NCBI RefSeq assembly: GCF_029407905.1
Contig: NC_073626.1
Span: forward strand, 104,524,982 to 104,588,981
Source of the DNA: Bubalus kerabau
Lineage: Eukaryota > Chordata > Mammalia > Artiodactyla > Bovidae
Length of the DNA: 64,000 nt
Direction of reading: 5' to 3'
In this document: positions 44,390 to 56,310 of the stretch, in pieces
How the letters are laid out: each line of letters starts with the position of its first letter
How positions within the stretch are numbered: position 1 is the first letter of the stretch
The notes under the pieces: model-generated
Seen by the model: only the letters and a program-made list of their open reading frames with translations
Told to the model about the DNA's origin: nothing
Database searches by the model: none
Position numbers and translations under genes: made by a program

Positions 44390-44885
44390 TGGTTATTGAA
44401 TGCATTTTAAATGCCAAGCAATGTAGTAGACACTAGAAATGAAATATAAGTAGCATTTTCCTCTTGGTGCATGTAGTCTCATAGAAGAGGGGCACAAAAA
44501 GTTAACATAAATAAAATATAATTTCATGCATGGTGTGTCAGTTAGGGTAGTATAGGGAGGCATTTTACTCATCTTATGATTTGACAAGCTTCCTAAAAAC
44601 GACAATTGTGTTGAACTTTTGAGTAATAATTAGAGCTATGGAGAACTAATTTTATTATCATGGTGGATAGGAAGGGTTCTCCAGGCAGCTGATACAGTAA
44701 GTACACGGACATAAAAGTGTGGCTATCCTTGTGCCGGAAATGAATGTAAAAGCAGTTCTTTACTATGTGAAAACCAATGAGAAACAGAGACTCATCAAAA
44801 ATAAGGCTGGAAAGGAAGCGGCTACTAAGTAAAACTTTTGAACTTGAATTTTGTCCTCTGCAAGTGAAAGCTTAATCTACTGGGA
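44390..44885 (-). mobile_element. L2 LINE, antisense
   Basis: 'ttattgaatgcattttaaatgccaagcaatgtagtagacactagaaatgaa' and 'gcatgtagtctcatagaagaggggcacaaaaagttaa' match the antisense L2 3' end. 'ataaggctggaaaggaagcggctac … gaacttgaattttgtcc' continues upstream. Diverged. Confidence 0.65.
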
Positions 44886-45926
44886 CTAGGAGGGTAGTTT
44901 CTGAGTAGGCTGGTGTAAAACACATAGAAACAGACAGAGCTATACAATTATCTCAAACCTGGGCAAAAGCATTTTTTAAAAAATGATCAACTTTGATTTT
45001 TGTGTCTTCCACTGGACTGTATTAGCATTTGGAAGATTTGGCACACCTGCGTTTATTGCAGTTAGCCTAAGTTTTAAGAAGTAGAAAAATAAAATTTAAA
45101 AAAGTAGATTTGAACTTTATATGATACACTAAACATATGCACTAAATTAATAGGATTAGAGAAAAAATTCTTACAATCACTAGGCCCAATCCTTTGTTCT
45201 TAGTTCTGAAAGTCAAAATAACCCACAATAAGAAGCTGCCGTAGGAACTATAGCTGAGGCACCACTGATATAAGGAAGAAACTCCCCAATCGCACCAATA
45301 GGGTATTTCCCTCTGGAAATTAACTGTACTTTCAGTTGTGGAGCAGATAATTGCACTTCTTAAAGCTACATTTATATAAATAGTCCCCATTTCTGGGTTG
45401 TTTTTGCCCTCCATTTTTTCATAAATCAAATACTAAATAGATTGTTTATGTGTATTCTTCATATAGTGAAGTATAGTCATTCATTAAAAAAAATAATACT
45501 AATAATAAGTGCCTGCCATTTTAAAGTTCCAGTAAGTACAAAGAGATAATCTTCCTTTTGGTTGCCTATAAAATCAGATTGGGACAATGTCTCTCATGGT
45601 GAACTTTTAAAAAGCAAAAACTGTGTCTAATAACCTTTGCATTTGTCTGTATCAGATGTTTGCAATATTAGATACTCCATGAAGATTTGGCAAATGAATA
45701 ATTTGAATTAATAGGGTAAGTGACATGATAGAAGTAGAGGTACAGAAGACAAGAAAGAGTTCCAAATAGAGAGATTGTGAACAGTTTTTCTAAAGAAATG
45801 GCCTACTAGCTGAAATTAAACTGATGAGGAATCTTGCAGGGGAACTGCATGGAAAGAATAGAGTAGACTACCATCAGCAAAACCACCCAAGGGAGATTGA
45901 ACCTGTCAGAACATTTAGATAATGGT
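44886..45926. other. Unique sequence
   Basis: Nothing firm. A weak sense L2-like stretch may lie at 45590-45700 but was not called. Confidence 0.45.
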
Positions 45927-46080
45927 AGCATGGAGATTCAGAGAAGGAAATGGCACCCCACTCCAGTGTTCTTGCCTGGAGAATTCCAGGGACAGGGGAG
46001 CCTGGTGGGCTGCCATCTATGGGGTTGCACAGAGTCGGACACGACTGACACGACTTAGCAGCAGCAGCAGCATGGAGATT
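45927..46080 (+). mobile_element. Bov-A SINE, single monomer, with TSDs
   Basis: One Bov-A monomer (about 45939-46068) with (CAG)n tail, flanked by AGCATGGAGATT at 45927-45938 and 46069-46080. Its sequence ('gggacaggggagcctggtgggctgccatc') corresponds to the second half of the Bov-A2 dimer. Confidence 0.96.
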
Positions 46081-48477
46081 GGTAGATGGTAGATGGAAGA
46101 AAGCTATGGAAGAGGAACCTGGTAATGTAGAGACAGAGATCAAATTGTGCTTGGTCTTGAAAAAAACAGGCTAAAAAGACTGGGCTTTTTTCTTCCGTCA
46201 AAAGCCATGTTTTGAAGAGGATCAAGGCCTGATCTGTTAAGATGACTTTCCTCAGAATAATTTACAGATCTTATATAGAAACCAGGAGCCAAGTGGACAG
46301 CTGTGCAAGAGAAAGTTATACGTACACACACATACACACACACACACCCCTACACAACTACATTACTAGATAAAATAAAGTGATTCTAAAGTAATCAATT
46401 GAATAGCACACAATTTATGAGTTTGCAAATCCAAACCAAACTGGTTAAATGACATGCTTTCACACTAGAACATAAAGGTGATGCTCCATTTTTCATGCTT
46501 TTTTTTTTAAGTCACAAGCAAAAGATTGAGGGTGATGTTGTCCTAGAAAAGATTGTCCCATGGGTGGGTCATACAGTTTCCAATGTACTTATTGTGATAA
46601 AGCTACAACTGTCATTCTCATTCTATAAGATGCATTCGAAAGCAAGTAAATTAGAGACTACTAGTCTTAAGACAGACTTGCACTGTCTCTAGATTTTTAT
46701 GTTGCTTATTTTTAATGTAAACAAAAGTCTGTATAAGTGTCAGCAGGAAAAAAAAAATGTTCTTTGCACTTTAGAGCTGATTGGGAAACACCACTGTCCC
46801 TTGCTTGAGAATCACTGTCTTACAGGACTAAAACAAAAAAGTAATTATTCTAGGGGAAACCCAACTTCTCTTTTTATTTGATCACTGGAAAAAATCCTAT
46901 TTTCTGAAAGCACTAAGAAACATTTTAAGAATCAACACTCTGATCACAATGGAACTGGGTCTCCCTAGTTACAATAACAGTTAAGTCTGATTTGCATGGT
47001 CCCTGTACAAACTCAAGGATTCCTGAATCAAGTACAGTCATGTTGAATTAATATTTTTGCCTAAGTGAGTATATATCAAAATTAAAATACCTAGAATAAG
47101 CAATGATAATATCAGTAATTTTGCCTCATGTGTTTTTCTGGTTTTATGAAAATAGGGAAAGTGACTTTTTTCCAAGGGGGGAGGGAAAATACAAAAAAAA
47201 TTGTGTATTGGAGCCAAAAGCCTTATTTGCTGTGAAAATTACAAATGTTTGCCTGGAGCAAATATGTGAAAATTTGCAATTTGTTATAGGTGTGGAATTT
47301 TGCTATTTTTCACAGTGGAAGAACTGTTCTGTGTAGTTTGCTTTTTTTTCTCCTAGATGTGTGAATTCTTAGAGAAATTCTGAGATCTACGCATTTTTAT
47401 GCAAAAGATGGCAAGGTGAATAATTACTCTCAATAATAATTTAAAATTCTGCTATGTAACTCAATGAAATACTTTTTTTTCAATGTTGAATGGCTGCACT
47501 TGTTAGAAGAAAGTTCCAATAATGTATTGAGCTTTCATCTAGTACAGAAATGCTGTATTAATGTACTGCAATAGTTTTACATAGGAGCGTATTGATATGT
47601 AAAATAAAAGAGATGGAGTGTAGTTAGCTTAAAAATCATTTAAGCTTTTATGACATAAATGAGACAACTAAAATTCAGATGTGAATCTTGTGTATACAAA
47701 ATTAGATTCAGATACCATGTAGGATTGAATCAATCTACTAAACACAAATATTTAACAATTCCAAAATTATGTAATAATAAAAACTTCAAGTTATGCAAGT
47801 ATTAATGTGCATTTCACTTAGAATTGAATTCTTGCAACGAGGTAAGACTTCCTAATGATCAAAAAGAAAAAGGAAAAGAAAGAAATACTACATTTCCTTC
47901 TTTCCTTCAAGTCAAAGTGATACTATGACTTCCATGTCTCTTCTGTCTATGGCTTATCCTAGGACGAATTGTGAAATGTTTGCATTATCTTTGTGCCCAC
48001 TCTATAAGTGATGCCTCAGGTTAGCCACTGAGAAGGAATGCTGATGGCTCCAAACCTCTCCTCCTCTACACATGAAATTTTCTGTCCTGTTTCCCATGCC
48101 ATTAGGGACACTTTCCTTTTAAATTCTAACAGAATTTGCTGCTTTCATTAAGCAACCTGCGTTTTAATATATTTCTCCAAGCTCTCTTTTTTGTTCCTGG
48201 GTAACATGTGCCTTTTTAGAATGCTTCCAAAGGGAATGTAGGACATCATATTTCTCTGGGTTAATGACAATCTCTAACATGCAGAAAGCAAGACTGGATG
48301 GTCTGTTTTACAGTTACCTGATTAATCTACTCAAAGTATGTTTTAATTAACAATATAGTATGTATGTAAGATTCTAAAAGATCAGCCTACCATTTGAATT
48401 AGTTTATGGGTTGCCTTTCTCTTTTCAAGTATCAAAATCACTAGGAATTTAGAAGCTTTGCAAACTATTGCATGTCT
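46081..48477. other. Unique AT-rich DNA
   Basis: A (CA)n microsatellite lies at about 46322-46348. No gene or other named repeat recognised. The 60-77 codon frames show no domain. Confidence 0.5.
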
Positions 48478-48689
48478 CCAGTCTTTCTTTTATTTATTTA
48501 TTTATTTTTTAATTTTATTTTTAAACTTTACAAAATTGTATTAGTTTTGCCAAATATCAAAATGAATCCACCACAGGTATACATGTGTTCCCCATCCTGA
48601 ACCCTCCTCCCTCCCCATACCATCCCTCTGGGTTGTCCCAGTGCACTAGCCCCAAGCATCCAGTATCGTGCATCGAACCAGTCTTTCTT
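48478..48689 (-). mobile_element. L1 3' end, short, with TSDs
   Basis: Antisense ruminant L1 3' UTR (48490-48677) with (TTTA)n in its tail ('tttattttttaattttat'), 'aaaattgtattagttttgcc' and 'aggtatacatgtgttccccatc'. The TSD CCAGTCTTTCTT lies at 48478-48489 and 48678-48689. Confidence 0.96.
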
Positions 48690-50422
48690 AAAATGCTGTA
48701 TGAAATTATTTTTGTTTTGTTTGTGCTGGTTTTAGTAAGATTCAGTACTGTCAAGCTTTTCTTAATATCATATAACCTTAACACAGGTTCCTAATTCATG
48801 AATTTCTGAAACCTAAAAGGTGTATTCATTTACCCATGGGACTAAAGATAAAACCCATCATAAAATGATTCCCAGCATATGTCCATGGGCAAAAATCGTG
48901 GAAAGGCAGGCAAGAGAGATATATTCATAACCTATTTAGAAATACACTACAGCTTTCTTCCTTTTAAAACAGAAACCTAATTGAACATAATGTAAAAACT
49001 ATTTTAGTCAAAATTAACTTTAAAAGATTATAACACTAAACATTAATTATAATGTAAATTAATGGTAATAAAAATAAGACATTTAAAAATTAACATACAC
49101 CAAAATTAGTCTTCCCCTTAAAAAGAAAAAAAGTCAAAATTGCAAGGTTTATTGCTCTATTTTCAACCATGGAGAATGCATGTTGAAGTTTAATTCGTTA
49201 GTGAATTTCGCTTTTAGATCACCCTTCCAGTGAAGTTTTCTACTTGCCAATAAACACTAAGGAATGTCTCCTTTCTATGCTCAGACCAGATTGCTACCCC
49301 TTTTTCTTATCTGCCCAATTAGCTTTAGAGGCCTTAGCTATCACCAGCCTAACTACCTTGGAGCTCTCAGATGAAAGTTCCTTATCCTAGGCTGTTCTAT
49401 TCATCAGGAATATAGCAAAACTTAGGTTTGAATAGTTTCCTATGAAACACCTCCCACTAAACTGATTTGTGGTCCCTAATGAACCATAAGCTGATGGACA
49501 ATTATTCATTTGGCTGAAGCCCATGATACTTTTAAAAGGTACTCTGGATCTCACAAGGCTGCATATGTGACTTACATTTAAGTTTAGATACAAGATTTTT
49601 TGACATGAGCAAGAAGTTTAACAAGACTTTAACTGGAATCACCATGAAAGAGCAATTTTGACTTGAAATTTCAACTTTTCTGTGATTGGTATGCAGATAA
49701 CCCCAAAAATAATAAGGGCAAAAATTTCCTACATTTAGAAAAGCAATGCTGAATTACATTAAATAAAAACATTACAGTTTTAAATAATCACCACAGAGTA
49801 TTATAAGCAAGAATGGACTCCATTTTTTAAGACCTTAAGCAACATGATTTCTTTCTTGATTTTTGCAAAGTTTGCACTCATACTTCATTTAGAATCAAAA
49901 TATCTAGAAATAAAGGATGGCAATGGAAATTTCTTTTTCATAATAAAATAGAATAGGAATACAGCCTGCTAAATCTTGAGATTAAAAAAAAAACAGATGT
50001 CATTTAGGCTTCTTAAGGGCATAGTGGAACACTTTCTGGAAAGCATTTCTTGAGTATCTCTGACACAATTAACAGGTAACAAGATGATCAGAAATCTTCC
50101 TAGAACAGGAGGAAGTATGTTTAGTAATTGAAAACTTCGGTTGAAAAAATTCTGTCTAGAGTTTCACCTTTTAGCTTCATTTGACTCAGCATTCCTGCTT
50201 AGAGTATGAAGCAAAGATGAACACAGGGCAAATTAAGAGGCAACATCTCTTGAATAATTTGGTGGACTCCCTCGAAAGTGTTCTCTCTGTCCCAGGCAGA
50301 CCTTGGACATGAAGAGTTTTGGGACACAGTTATATAGTAAGGTCTCAACACAGGTGCTTGGTCTTATCCACTAAGAACAAGGATTATCTTGTCAATTTTG
50401 GCTGTAATTGCATTCTTTTCTG
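48690..50422. other. Unique AT-rich DNA
   Basis: No gene or named repeat recognised. A short A run lies at about 49984-49993. Confidence 0.5.
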
Positions 50423-50708
50423 CAGTTTTGAGAGTATGCTGCTGCTGCTGCTAAGTTGCTTCGGTCATGTCTGACTCTGTGCGACCCCATAGACGGCAGC
50501 CCACCAGGCTCCCCTGTCCCTGGGATTCTTATACTGGAGTGGGTTGCCATTTCCTTCTCCAATGCATGAAAGTAAAAGTGAAGTCGCTCAGTCATGTCCA
50601 ACTCCTAGCGACCCCATGGACTGCAGCCTACAAAGCTCCTTGGTCCATGAGATTTTCCAGGCAAGAGTACTAGAGTGGGGTGCCATTGCCTTCTCCAGTT
50701 TTTAGAGT
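50423..50708 (-). mobile_element. Bov-A2 SINE (dimer) with TSDs
   Basis: Two antisense Bov-A monomers with a (CTG)n start. The TSD CAGTTTTGAGAGT (50423-50435) / CAGTTTTTAGAGT (50696-50708) matches at 12 of 13 bases. The 3' monomer has a small deletion at 'gggattcttatactggag'. Confidence 0.96.
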
Positions 50709-50802
50709 GAGGACACCACTATTTTTTTAAGGCTACGTAGCCAGGTCACTATTTTAAATTTAGGCTTACTGCCAGTGAAGTTTACTTACAAAATAATGTT
50801 TA

Positions 50803-52065
50803 TTCAGTTCAGTTGCTCAGTTGTGTCTGACTCTTTGTGACACCATGAATCACAGCACGCCAGACCTCCCTGCCCATTATCAACTCCTGGAGTCTACCAA
50901 AACTCATGTCCATCGAGTCGGTGATGCCATCCAGCCATCTCATCCTCTGTTGTCCCCTTCTCCTCCTGCCCTCAATCCCTCTGAGCATCAGGGCCTTTTC
51001 CAATGAGTCAACTCTTCGCATGAGGTGGCCAAAGTATTGGAGTTTCAGCCTCAGCATCAGTCCTTCCGATGAACACCCAGGACTGGTCTGCTTTAGGATG
51101 GACTTGTTGGATCTCCTTGCAGTCCAAAAGACTCTCAAGAGTTTTCTCCAACATCACATTTCAAAAGCATGAATTCTTTGGCGCTCAGCTTTCTTCACAG
51201 TTCAACTCTCACATCCATACATGACCACTGGAAAAACCATAGCCTTGACTAGACAGACCTTTGTTGGCAAAGTAATGTCTCTGCTTTTCAATATGCTGTC
51301 TAGGTTGGTTATAATTTTCCTTCCAAGGAGTAAGCGTCTTTTAATTTCATGGCTTCAGTCACCATCTGCAGTGATTTTGGAGCCTGGAAAAATAAAGTCT
51401 GACACTCTTTCCACTGTTTGCCCATCTATTTCCCATGAAGTGATGGGACCAGATGCCATGATCTTCGTTTTCTGAATGTTGAGCTTTAAGCCAACTTTTT
51501 CACTCTCCTCTTTCGCTTTCATCAAGAGGCTTTTTAGTTCCTCTTCACTTTCTGCCATAAGGGTGGTGTCATCTGCACATCTGAGGTTATTTATATTTCT
51601 CCCAGCAATCTTGATTCCAGCTTGTGCTTCTTCCAGCCCAGCATTTCTCATGATGTACTCTGCATAGAAGTTAAATAAGCAGGGTGACAATATACAGCCT
51701 TGGCACACTCCTTTTCCTATTTGGAACCAGTCTGTTGTTCCATGTCCAGTTCTAACTGTTGCTTCCTGACTTACATATAGGTTTCTCAAGAGGCAGGTCA
51801 GGTGGTCTGGGATTCCCATTTCTTTCAGAATTTTCCACAGTTTATTGTGATCCACACAGTCAAAGGCTTTGGCATAGTCAATAAAGCAGAAATAGATGTT
51901 TTCCTGGAACTCTCTCACTTTTTCCATGATCCAGCGGATGTTGGCAATTTGATCTCTGGTTCCTCTGCCTTTTCTAAAACCAGCTTAAACATCTGGAATT
52001 TCACGGTTCACATATTGCTGAAGCCTGACTTGGAAAATTTTGAGCATTACACTACTAGAGTGTGA
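50803..52065 (-). mobile_element. BovB LINE, 1.26 kb, 5'-truncated
   Basis: Antisense BovB from the TTCAGTTCAG tail through the whole reverse transcriptase palm to 'actactagagtgtgaaat'. Codons are largely preserved, with a few stops, so it is a fairly young copy. TSDs not resolved. Confidence 0.96.
51355..51927 (-). pseudogene. BovB reverse transcriptase, 190 codons, two key lesions
   Basis: The frame holds motif A (FIDYAKAFD, residues 15-23), motif B (GVCQGCILSP, residues 73-82) and motif C, where YADD reads CADD (residues 117-120). It ends at GDC where TGC has become TGA (complement of 'cttcagtcaccatc'). Beyond that stop the same BovB protein continues, ending in the 50809-51138 frame with the arginine-rich tail. 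No endonuclease is present. Confidence 0.92.
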
Positions 52066-52978
52066 AATATAAATTGAAAAATACAACACTTACTTCACTA
52101 AGATCTCCTTCATCCCCATTATGCACCACAATAAAATGCCAAAAGGAACCAATACTAAGTAATGCTCATCATAGGGAGCATCAACTTTATAAAGGATGAA
52201 GGAGAGAACAAGGGAGAAAAAAGTGGGAAGTGAGACAATACAAAGGGCTTATGATATTTTAAAACGCCCTGTGCTGCAGGGCTTAATCTGGGGAATGAAA
52301 TCTGTCTTTATTCAGAAGTATATGATGTATATATTCTGCTTTAGGACAGGAAAGCAGTTCAATTAGCTAGGAGAAGCTTTAAAAAGGAGGAATGAAGAGG
52401 TCTGGGCATGTCTCTAAAATTTCAGTGACTACCTCTTTCCTCCACCCTATTTTTGAATTATTAACAGATAGAATGGGTTGCTTCAGCAAACAAGTACACA
52501 TACTTACAATACATTTTAACAATATATTGAACTTACTGTGTGTTCTCTTATTATACTGTAACTCACTTCCATTAGGAGACTGTGCTAGTTTTCACAAATG
52601 CTAAATACTGGCTTTAGTTTTGGAATTTCAGGTCTTGAAAATATTCTCCTGGAATTATCTCACTATCTCATATGTCAGAACTTTGATAATGACTGATACA
52701 ATCAAAGAATCATGTTGATGCTACTGACCTAAAAATTATTTTGAGCTATATTACAGTAGCTGCTTATGTGAAGTTTACCCAAGTCCTTTTAATCTCATCT
52801 ACTCTTCAATGAAAAGAAAAACATCAGGGTTCTGTAAGAGCTATACTGTAAGTATTAGAACTATGCACAAAATCTGTGTGCTGAAGACCCCACATCAACA
52901 AAAATAGTGCTCACCCTAATTAGTGGGGCAATTGGAAGAAGCTATTGTAGAAAATTGGAAATTAGAGGAAGTTATTGT
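52066..52978. other. Unique AT-rich DNA
   Basis: A 30-base imperfect direct repeat lies at about 52930-52980 ('aattggaagaagctattgtag' / 'attagaggaagttattgtag'). Nothing else recognised. Confidence 0.45.
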
Positions 52979-53053
52979 AGGGAACAGAGGAGCCTGGTGG
53001 GTTACAGTCCATAGGGCTGCAAAAGAGTCAGACATGACTGAGTGACTGAACAA
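52979..53053 (+). mobile_element. Short Bov-A/BovB 3' fragment
   Basis: 'gaacagaggagcctggtggg' through 'gagtcagacatgactgagtgactgaacaatgaac'. Only the last ~75 bases are present. ATTGTAG on both sides may be a 7-base TSD. Confidence 0.88.
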
Positions 53054-53191
53054 TGAACAATTGTAGTAAAGTTAATTATCATTAACCTCTTATAAAACAA
53101 AATATGGGCTATAGTTTTGTGGAATTGAGAAAATCATTTGAGCTGCTGAAATTATTTACATATCTATTTGAATGTGCCTTTTGCCTTGGGA

Positions 53192-53208
53192 TTTTTTTTT
53201 TTTTTTTT
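53192..53208. repeat. T tract, 17 bases
   Basis: Uninterrupted T run between unique sequences. No LINE or SINE body adjoins it. Confidence 0.95.
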
Positions 53209-53323
53209 GAGATGTACTTTTTGTTAGACTAGATTATGAAAACTGGGCTATCTTCTGTTACATATTTGACTTAATGTTTAATGGAGCCATAAGAAACTTT
53301 CATTTTTGCAGATAAAAAATGGT

Positions 53324-53541
53324 TGAAAGTGAAAGTTGGTTGCTCAGTCATGTCAGAATCTTTGAATTGAAGCTCCATGGACTGTAGCTCACCAGGCCCC
53401 TCTGTCCTTGGAATTCTCCAGGCAAGAATACTGGAGTGGGTAGCCATTACCTTCTCCAGGGGATCTTCCCAACCCAGGGATCAAACCCAGGTCTCCTGCA
53501 TTTTAGCAGACTGTTTACTACCCAAGCCACTAGGGGAGCCC
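53324..53541 (-). mobile_element. Bov-tA SINE, antisense
   Basis: Body begins 'gaaagtgaaagttggttgctcagtcatg' with a local insertion near 'ctttgaattgaagctcc'. The tRNA-like head ends 'cccaagccactaggggagcc', with a good B-box complement ('agggatcaaacccaggtctc'). Confidence 0.94.
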
Positions 53542-54749
53542 CCAAAGGGCTAAATATTCACAATCTCATATAGAACAACTTACATCTGGGTGGTGTTTTC
53601 TGCTAAGAGGGAAGGATTGGATAATGAGTGAAACAGAATCAGTATGATAATTTTCCTTTTGAGTTGTTATAGTACATTCTAAAAATATTGTTGCCCAGGT
53701 TTTTGTTTTGTTTTGTTTTTAACAATAATTGTATATATTGTTCAGTAAAATGTGATTCTTTATTTTTCTTTTAATACATGCATATATTGAATAATCTATA
53801 GTAGAAATTCATAAAAAAGATAAATTTTAAAAGTTTTGAAAAACATTCTCTTTGGCTATTTTTATAATAACAAAGTTGTTATATAAATAAGTTTGTATAA
53901 ATAAAATTTAAAACTGTTTCTGCTACTGGAAAGTGTAAAGAAATTAATTTTATTTTAAAATCTTACTTTGATTTAGATCCTTGCATTTTATGTAATGATA
54001 CATTTTTTTCCTTTAATAGCATTTTGGTGATTTCTTACACCATTACATGAAAAATACAGATACTGCATTTGGAAACTGGCAAATGTTTGATATGCAAGTA
54101 GACAAGTATCTTTTAAAATAGGCCAATGAACATGAATCTTCATAAGCTAACCCCTTAGTGTTACATAAATTATTTGAATTTTAAAAGCTGAGTCAAGTAA
54201 GAGGGACCAGGAAATCAACCATAACAAACAAACAGAGAAAAAACAAAATCTAAGTTTCTATATTACATTATACCCATTCAAGGACTAAGTTTGTCACTTA
54301 ATTAAAAACACAAAATCTCCCTATATATTCCAATATTATTTTGAATTATTCACTTTTGAGAAGCTTTTAGAATTCAAAAAATGCTTTAAGAAATTCTCTG
54401 GTTTAATCACTCCCTAAACTCTTGAAATAATTCATATGAATCTGTTTCTTTATCATATGCATGATCTGGAGGTCAGATACCCAAGGAGCACGTATACTCA
54501 AGACTGGGTATATTTTTCAGCCTAATCTGGTTTGCTGTGCAGACTCGACCTTATTTTAAGGATCACTGGCTGCCAATAGGAAATGCTCAAACATGCTGAG
54601 TCTGATCCAGATTCTGTTATGAAACAAACAAACAAACAAACAAAACACTCCTAGAACTAAAGTGTTCTTCTACCTTTGTTCTGATGAAAAGAGATCCAGG
54701 AAAGAATTATAAATATGGAAAGAGCAAAGGTGAAATTCCAGAAGGCCAT
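53542..54749. other. Unique AT-rich DNA with simple repeats
   Basis: (TTTTG)n lies at about 53701-53720 and (AAAC)n at about 54622-54645. No gene recognised. Confidence 0.5.
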
Positions 54750-54950
54750 GGGCTTCCCTGATGGCTTCATGGGTAAAGAATCCACCTGGAGACACAGCAG
54801 ACTTGGGTTTGATTCTTAGGTTGGGAAGATCCCCTGGAGGAGGGCATGCAACCCACTCCTGTATTCTTGCCTGGAATACTCTCATGAAGAGAGAAGCCTG
54901 GCGAGCTACTTTCCAGAGTCACAAAGAGTTGGACACAACTAAGCATGTAC
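54750..54950 (+). mobile_element. Bov-tA SINE, diverged
   Basis: Sense: head 'gggcttccctgatggcttcatgggtaaagaatcc', B-box-like 'gggtttgattcttagg', body with 'gtattcttgcctggaatac'. Its tail is the insertion site of the Bov-A2 that follows. Confidence 0.93.
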
Positions 54951-55247
54951 ATCGGAGAAGGCAATGGCACCTCACTCCAGTACTCTTGCCTGGAAAATCC
55001 CATGGACGGAGGAGCCTGGTAGGCTGCAGTCCATGAGGTCGCTAAGAGTCGGACACGACTGAGTGACTTCCCTTTCACTTTTCACTTTCATGCATTGGAG
55101 AAGGAAATGGCAACCCACTCCAGTATTCTTGCCTGGAGAATCCCAGGGATGGGGGAGCCTGGTGGGCTTCCATCTGTGGGGTCGCACAGAGTCCGACACG
55201 ACTGAAGCGACTTAGCAGCAGCTCCAGCAGCATCAGCAAGCATGTAC
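54941..55247 (+). mobile_element. Bov-A2 SINE inserted in Bov-tA tail, with TSDs
   Basis: Sense dimer (54951-55237) with linker 'tttcactttcatgcattgg' and a degenerate CAG tail (CAGCAGCTCCAGCAGCATCAGC). The TSD AAGCATGTAC lies at 54941-54950 and 55238-55247. It is younger than the Bov-tA it entered. Confidence 0.96.
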
Positions 55248-56159
55248 TTTCTTCATAGCTTTGCCTCTTTTCCCTTTGTATCCATCTGTCTTGTTCCAAA
55301 GGGAAATAATGAGTGTCTAACCATTTCTATATACCATCATGAGTGAACTTTCTTGCCCTTTCAAGAAAGAAGATAAAAAATGTATACAGTATGTGAATAG
55401 CTCTTTGCATCCAGTGTATCTTTTATTAATAATAATAATATTTTGAGGAAAGTTAGCATACCCAATATCAAATGAGGACATGGAAACCACTGGAGATAAC
55501 TGACTTCATCCAGCGTCTTACAGATTTAAGCAGTGAGTCTGAGATTTCAGGTCAAATCCTGTGACACCAAATGTATTGTTTTTTTCTATGCTACTATAAT
55601 CTCTCTCTAATTAATTTATATATACTTAGAAGGGAAGGTATTGATAAATATTGAGGTAGTGATTACTAAAAGTACCTGGGGAACTTAATAAAAATTCTTG
55701 AACTCCAGCATTAGATACTGTTTTAAAAGGTCTGTAAGGTTTTTGGTTTTGTTTGTTTGTTTTGGTTTTTGTTTCTAAATTCTGTCTAAGTAACGGTTTT
55801 GCTCAGTCAGATCTGGGAATATCTTTAGTATCGAGATACCTTTAAAGTATATGCAAGAGTATTTACATTTTTCAAAGTGGAAAATAAATATTAGTGAATC
55901 ATTTTTTCCAGAATTTTTGCAGTATGTAGATGCTTCGAAAAAGTGTTTGGTGGAGGGGAAACTTCCTGGCACCTCTGAGATTATGACATGGAGGAAGGTA
56001 TTTACTCTGCTTTCTAAAAAAATTTATTCTTGCTTTCCAGTTGCATGCCTGGACACTTATTAAATCTTAGATCTGAAAAATCAGTGAGCTGCTTATCATC
56101 CCTGGTAGAACACAGTTTACAAGAAAGACAAAGCTGTTTCAGACGTTAGCTTCTTCTCC
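55248..56159. other. Unique AT-rich DNA with simple repeats
   Basis: (AAT)n lies at about 55424-55442 and a TTTG-rich tract at about 55740-55774. No gene recognised. Confidence 0.5.
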
Positions 56160-56310
56160 TGTTCGTTGCATGAACTTGGGAAAAATATTTAGCTTCCCTG
56201 GATCTTAGTTTGTTTCACCACTAAGTGCAGATAGTCATATGCATTCCACAGGCTTGTCCCAAGAATAAAACAGGCTGTTGTATAGTGCTTAGCCTAGTCA
56301 GTGCACAAAA
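56160..56310 (+). mobile_element. MIR SINE, core and 3' part
   Basis: 'gaacttgggaaaaatatttagcttccctggatcttagtttg', 'ataaaacaggctgttgtatagtgcttagcctagtcagtgc' follow sense MIR (tgggcaagttacttaac … gcgcttagaacagtgcctgg). Diverged. Confidence 0.65.

Noticed and set aside
45590..45700. Possible sense L2 3' end
   Set aside because: Similarity too weak to call by eye.
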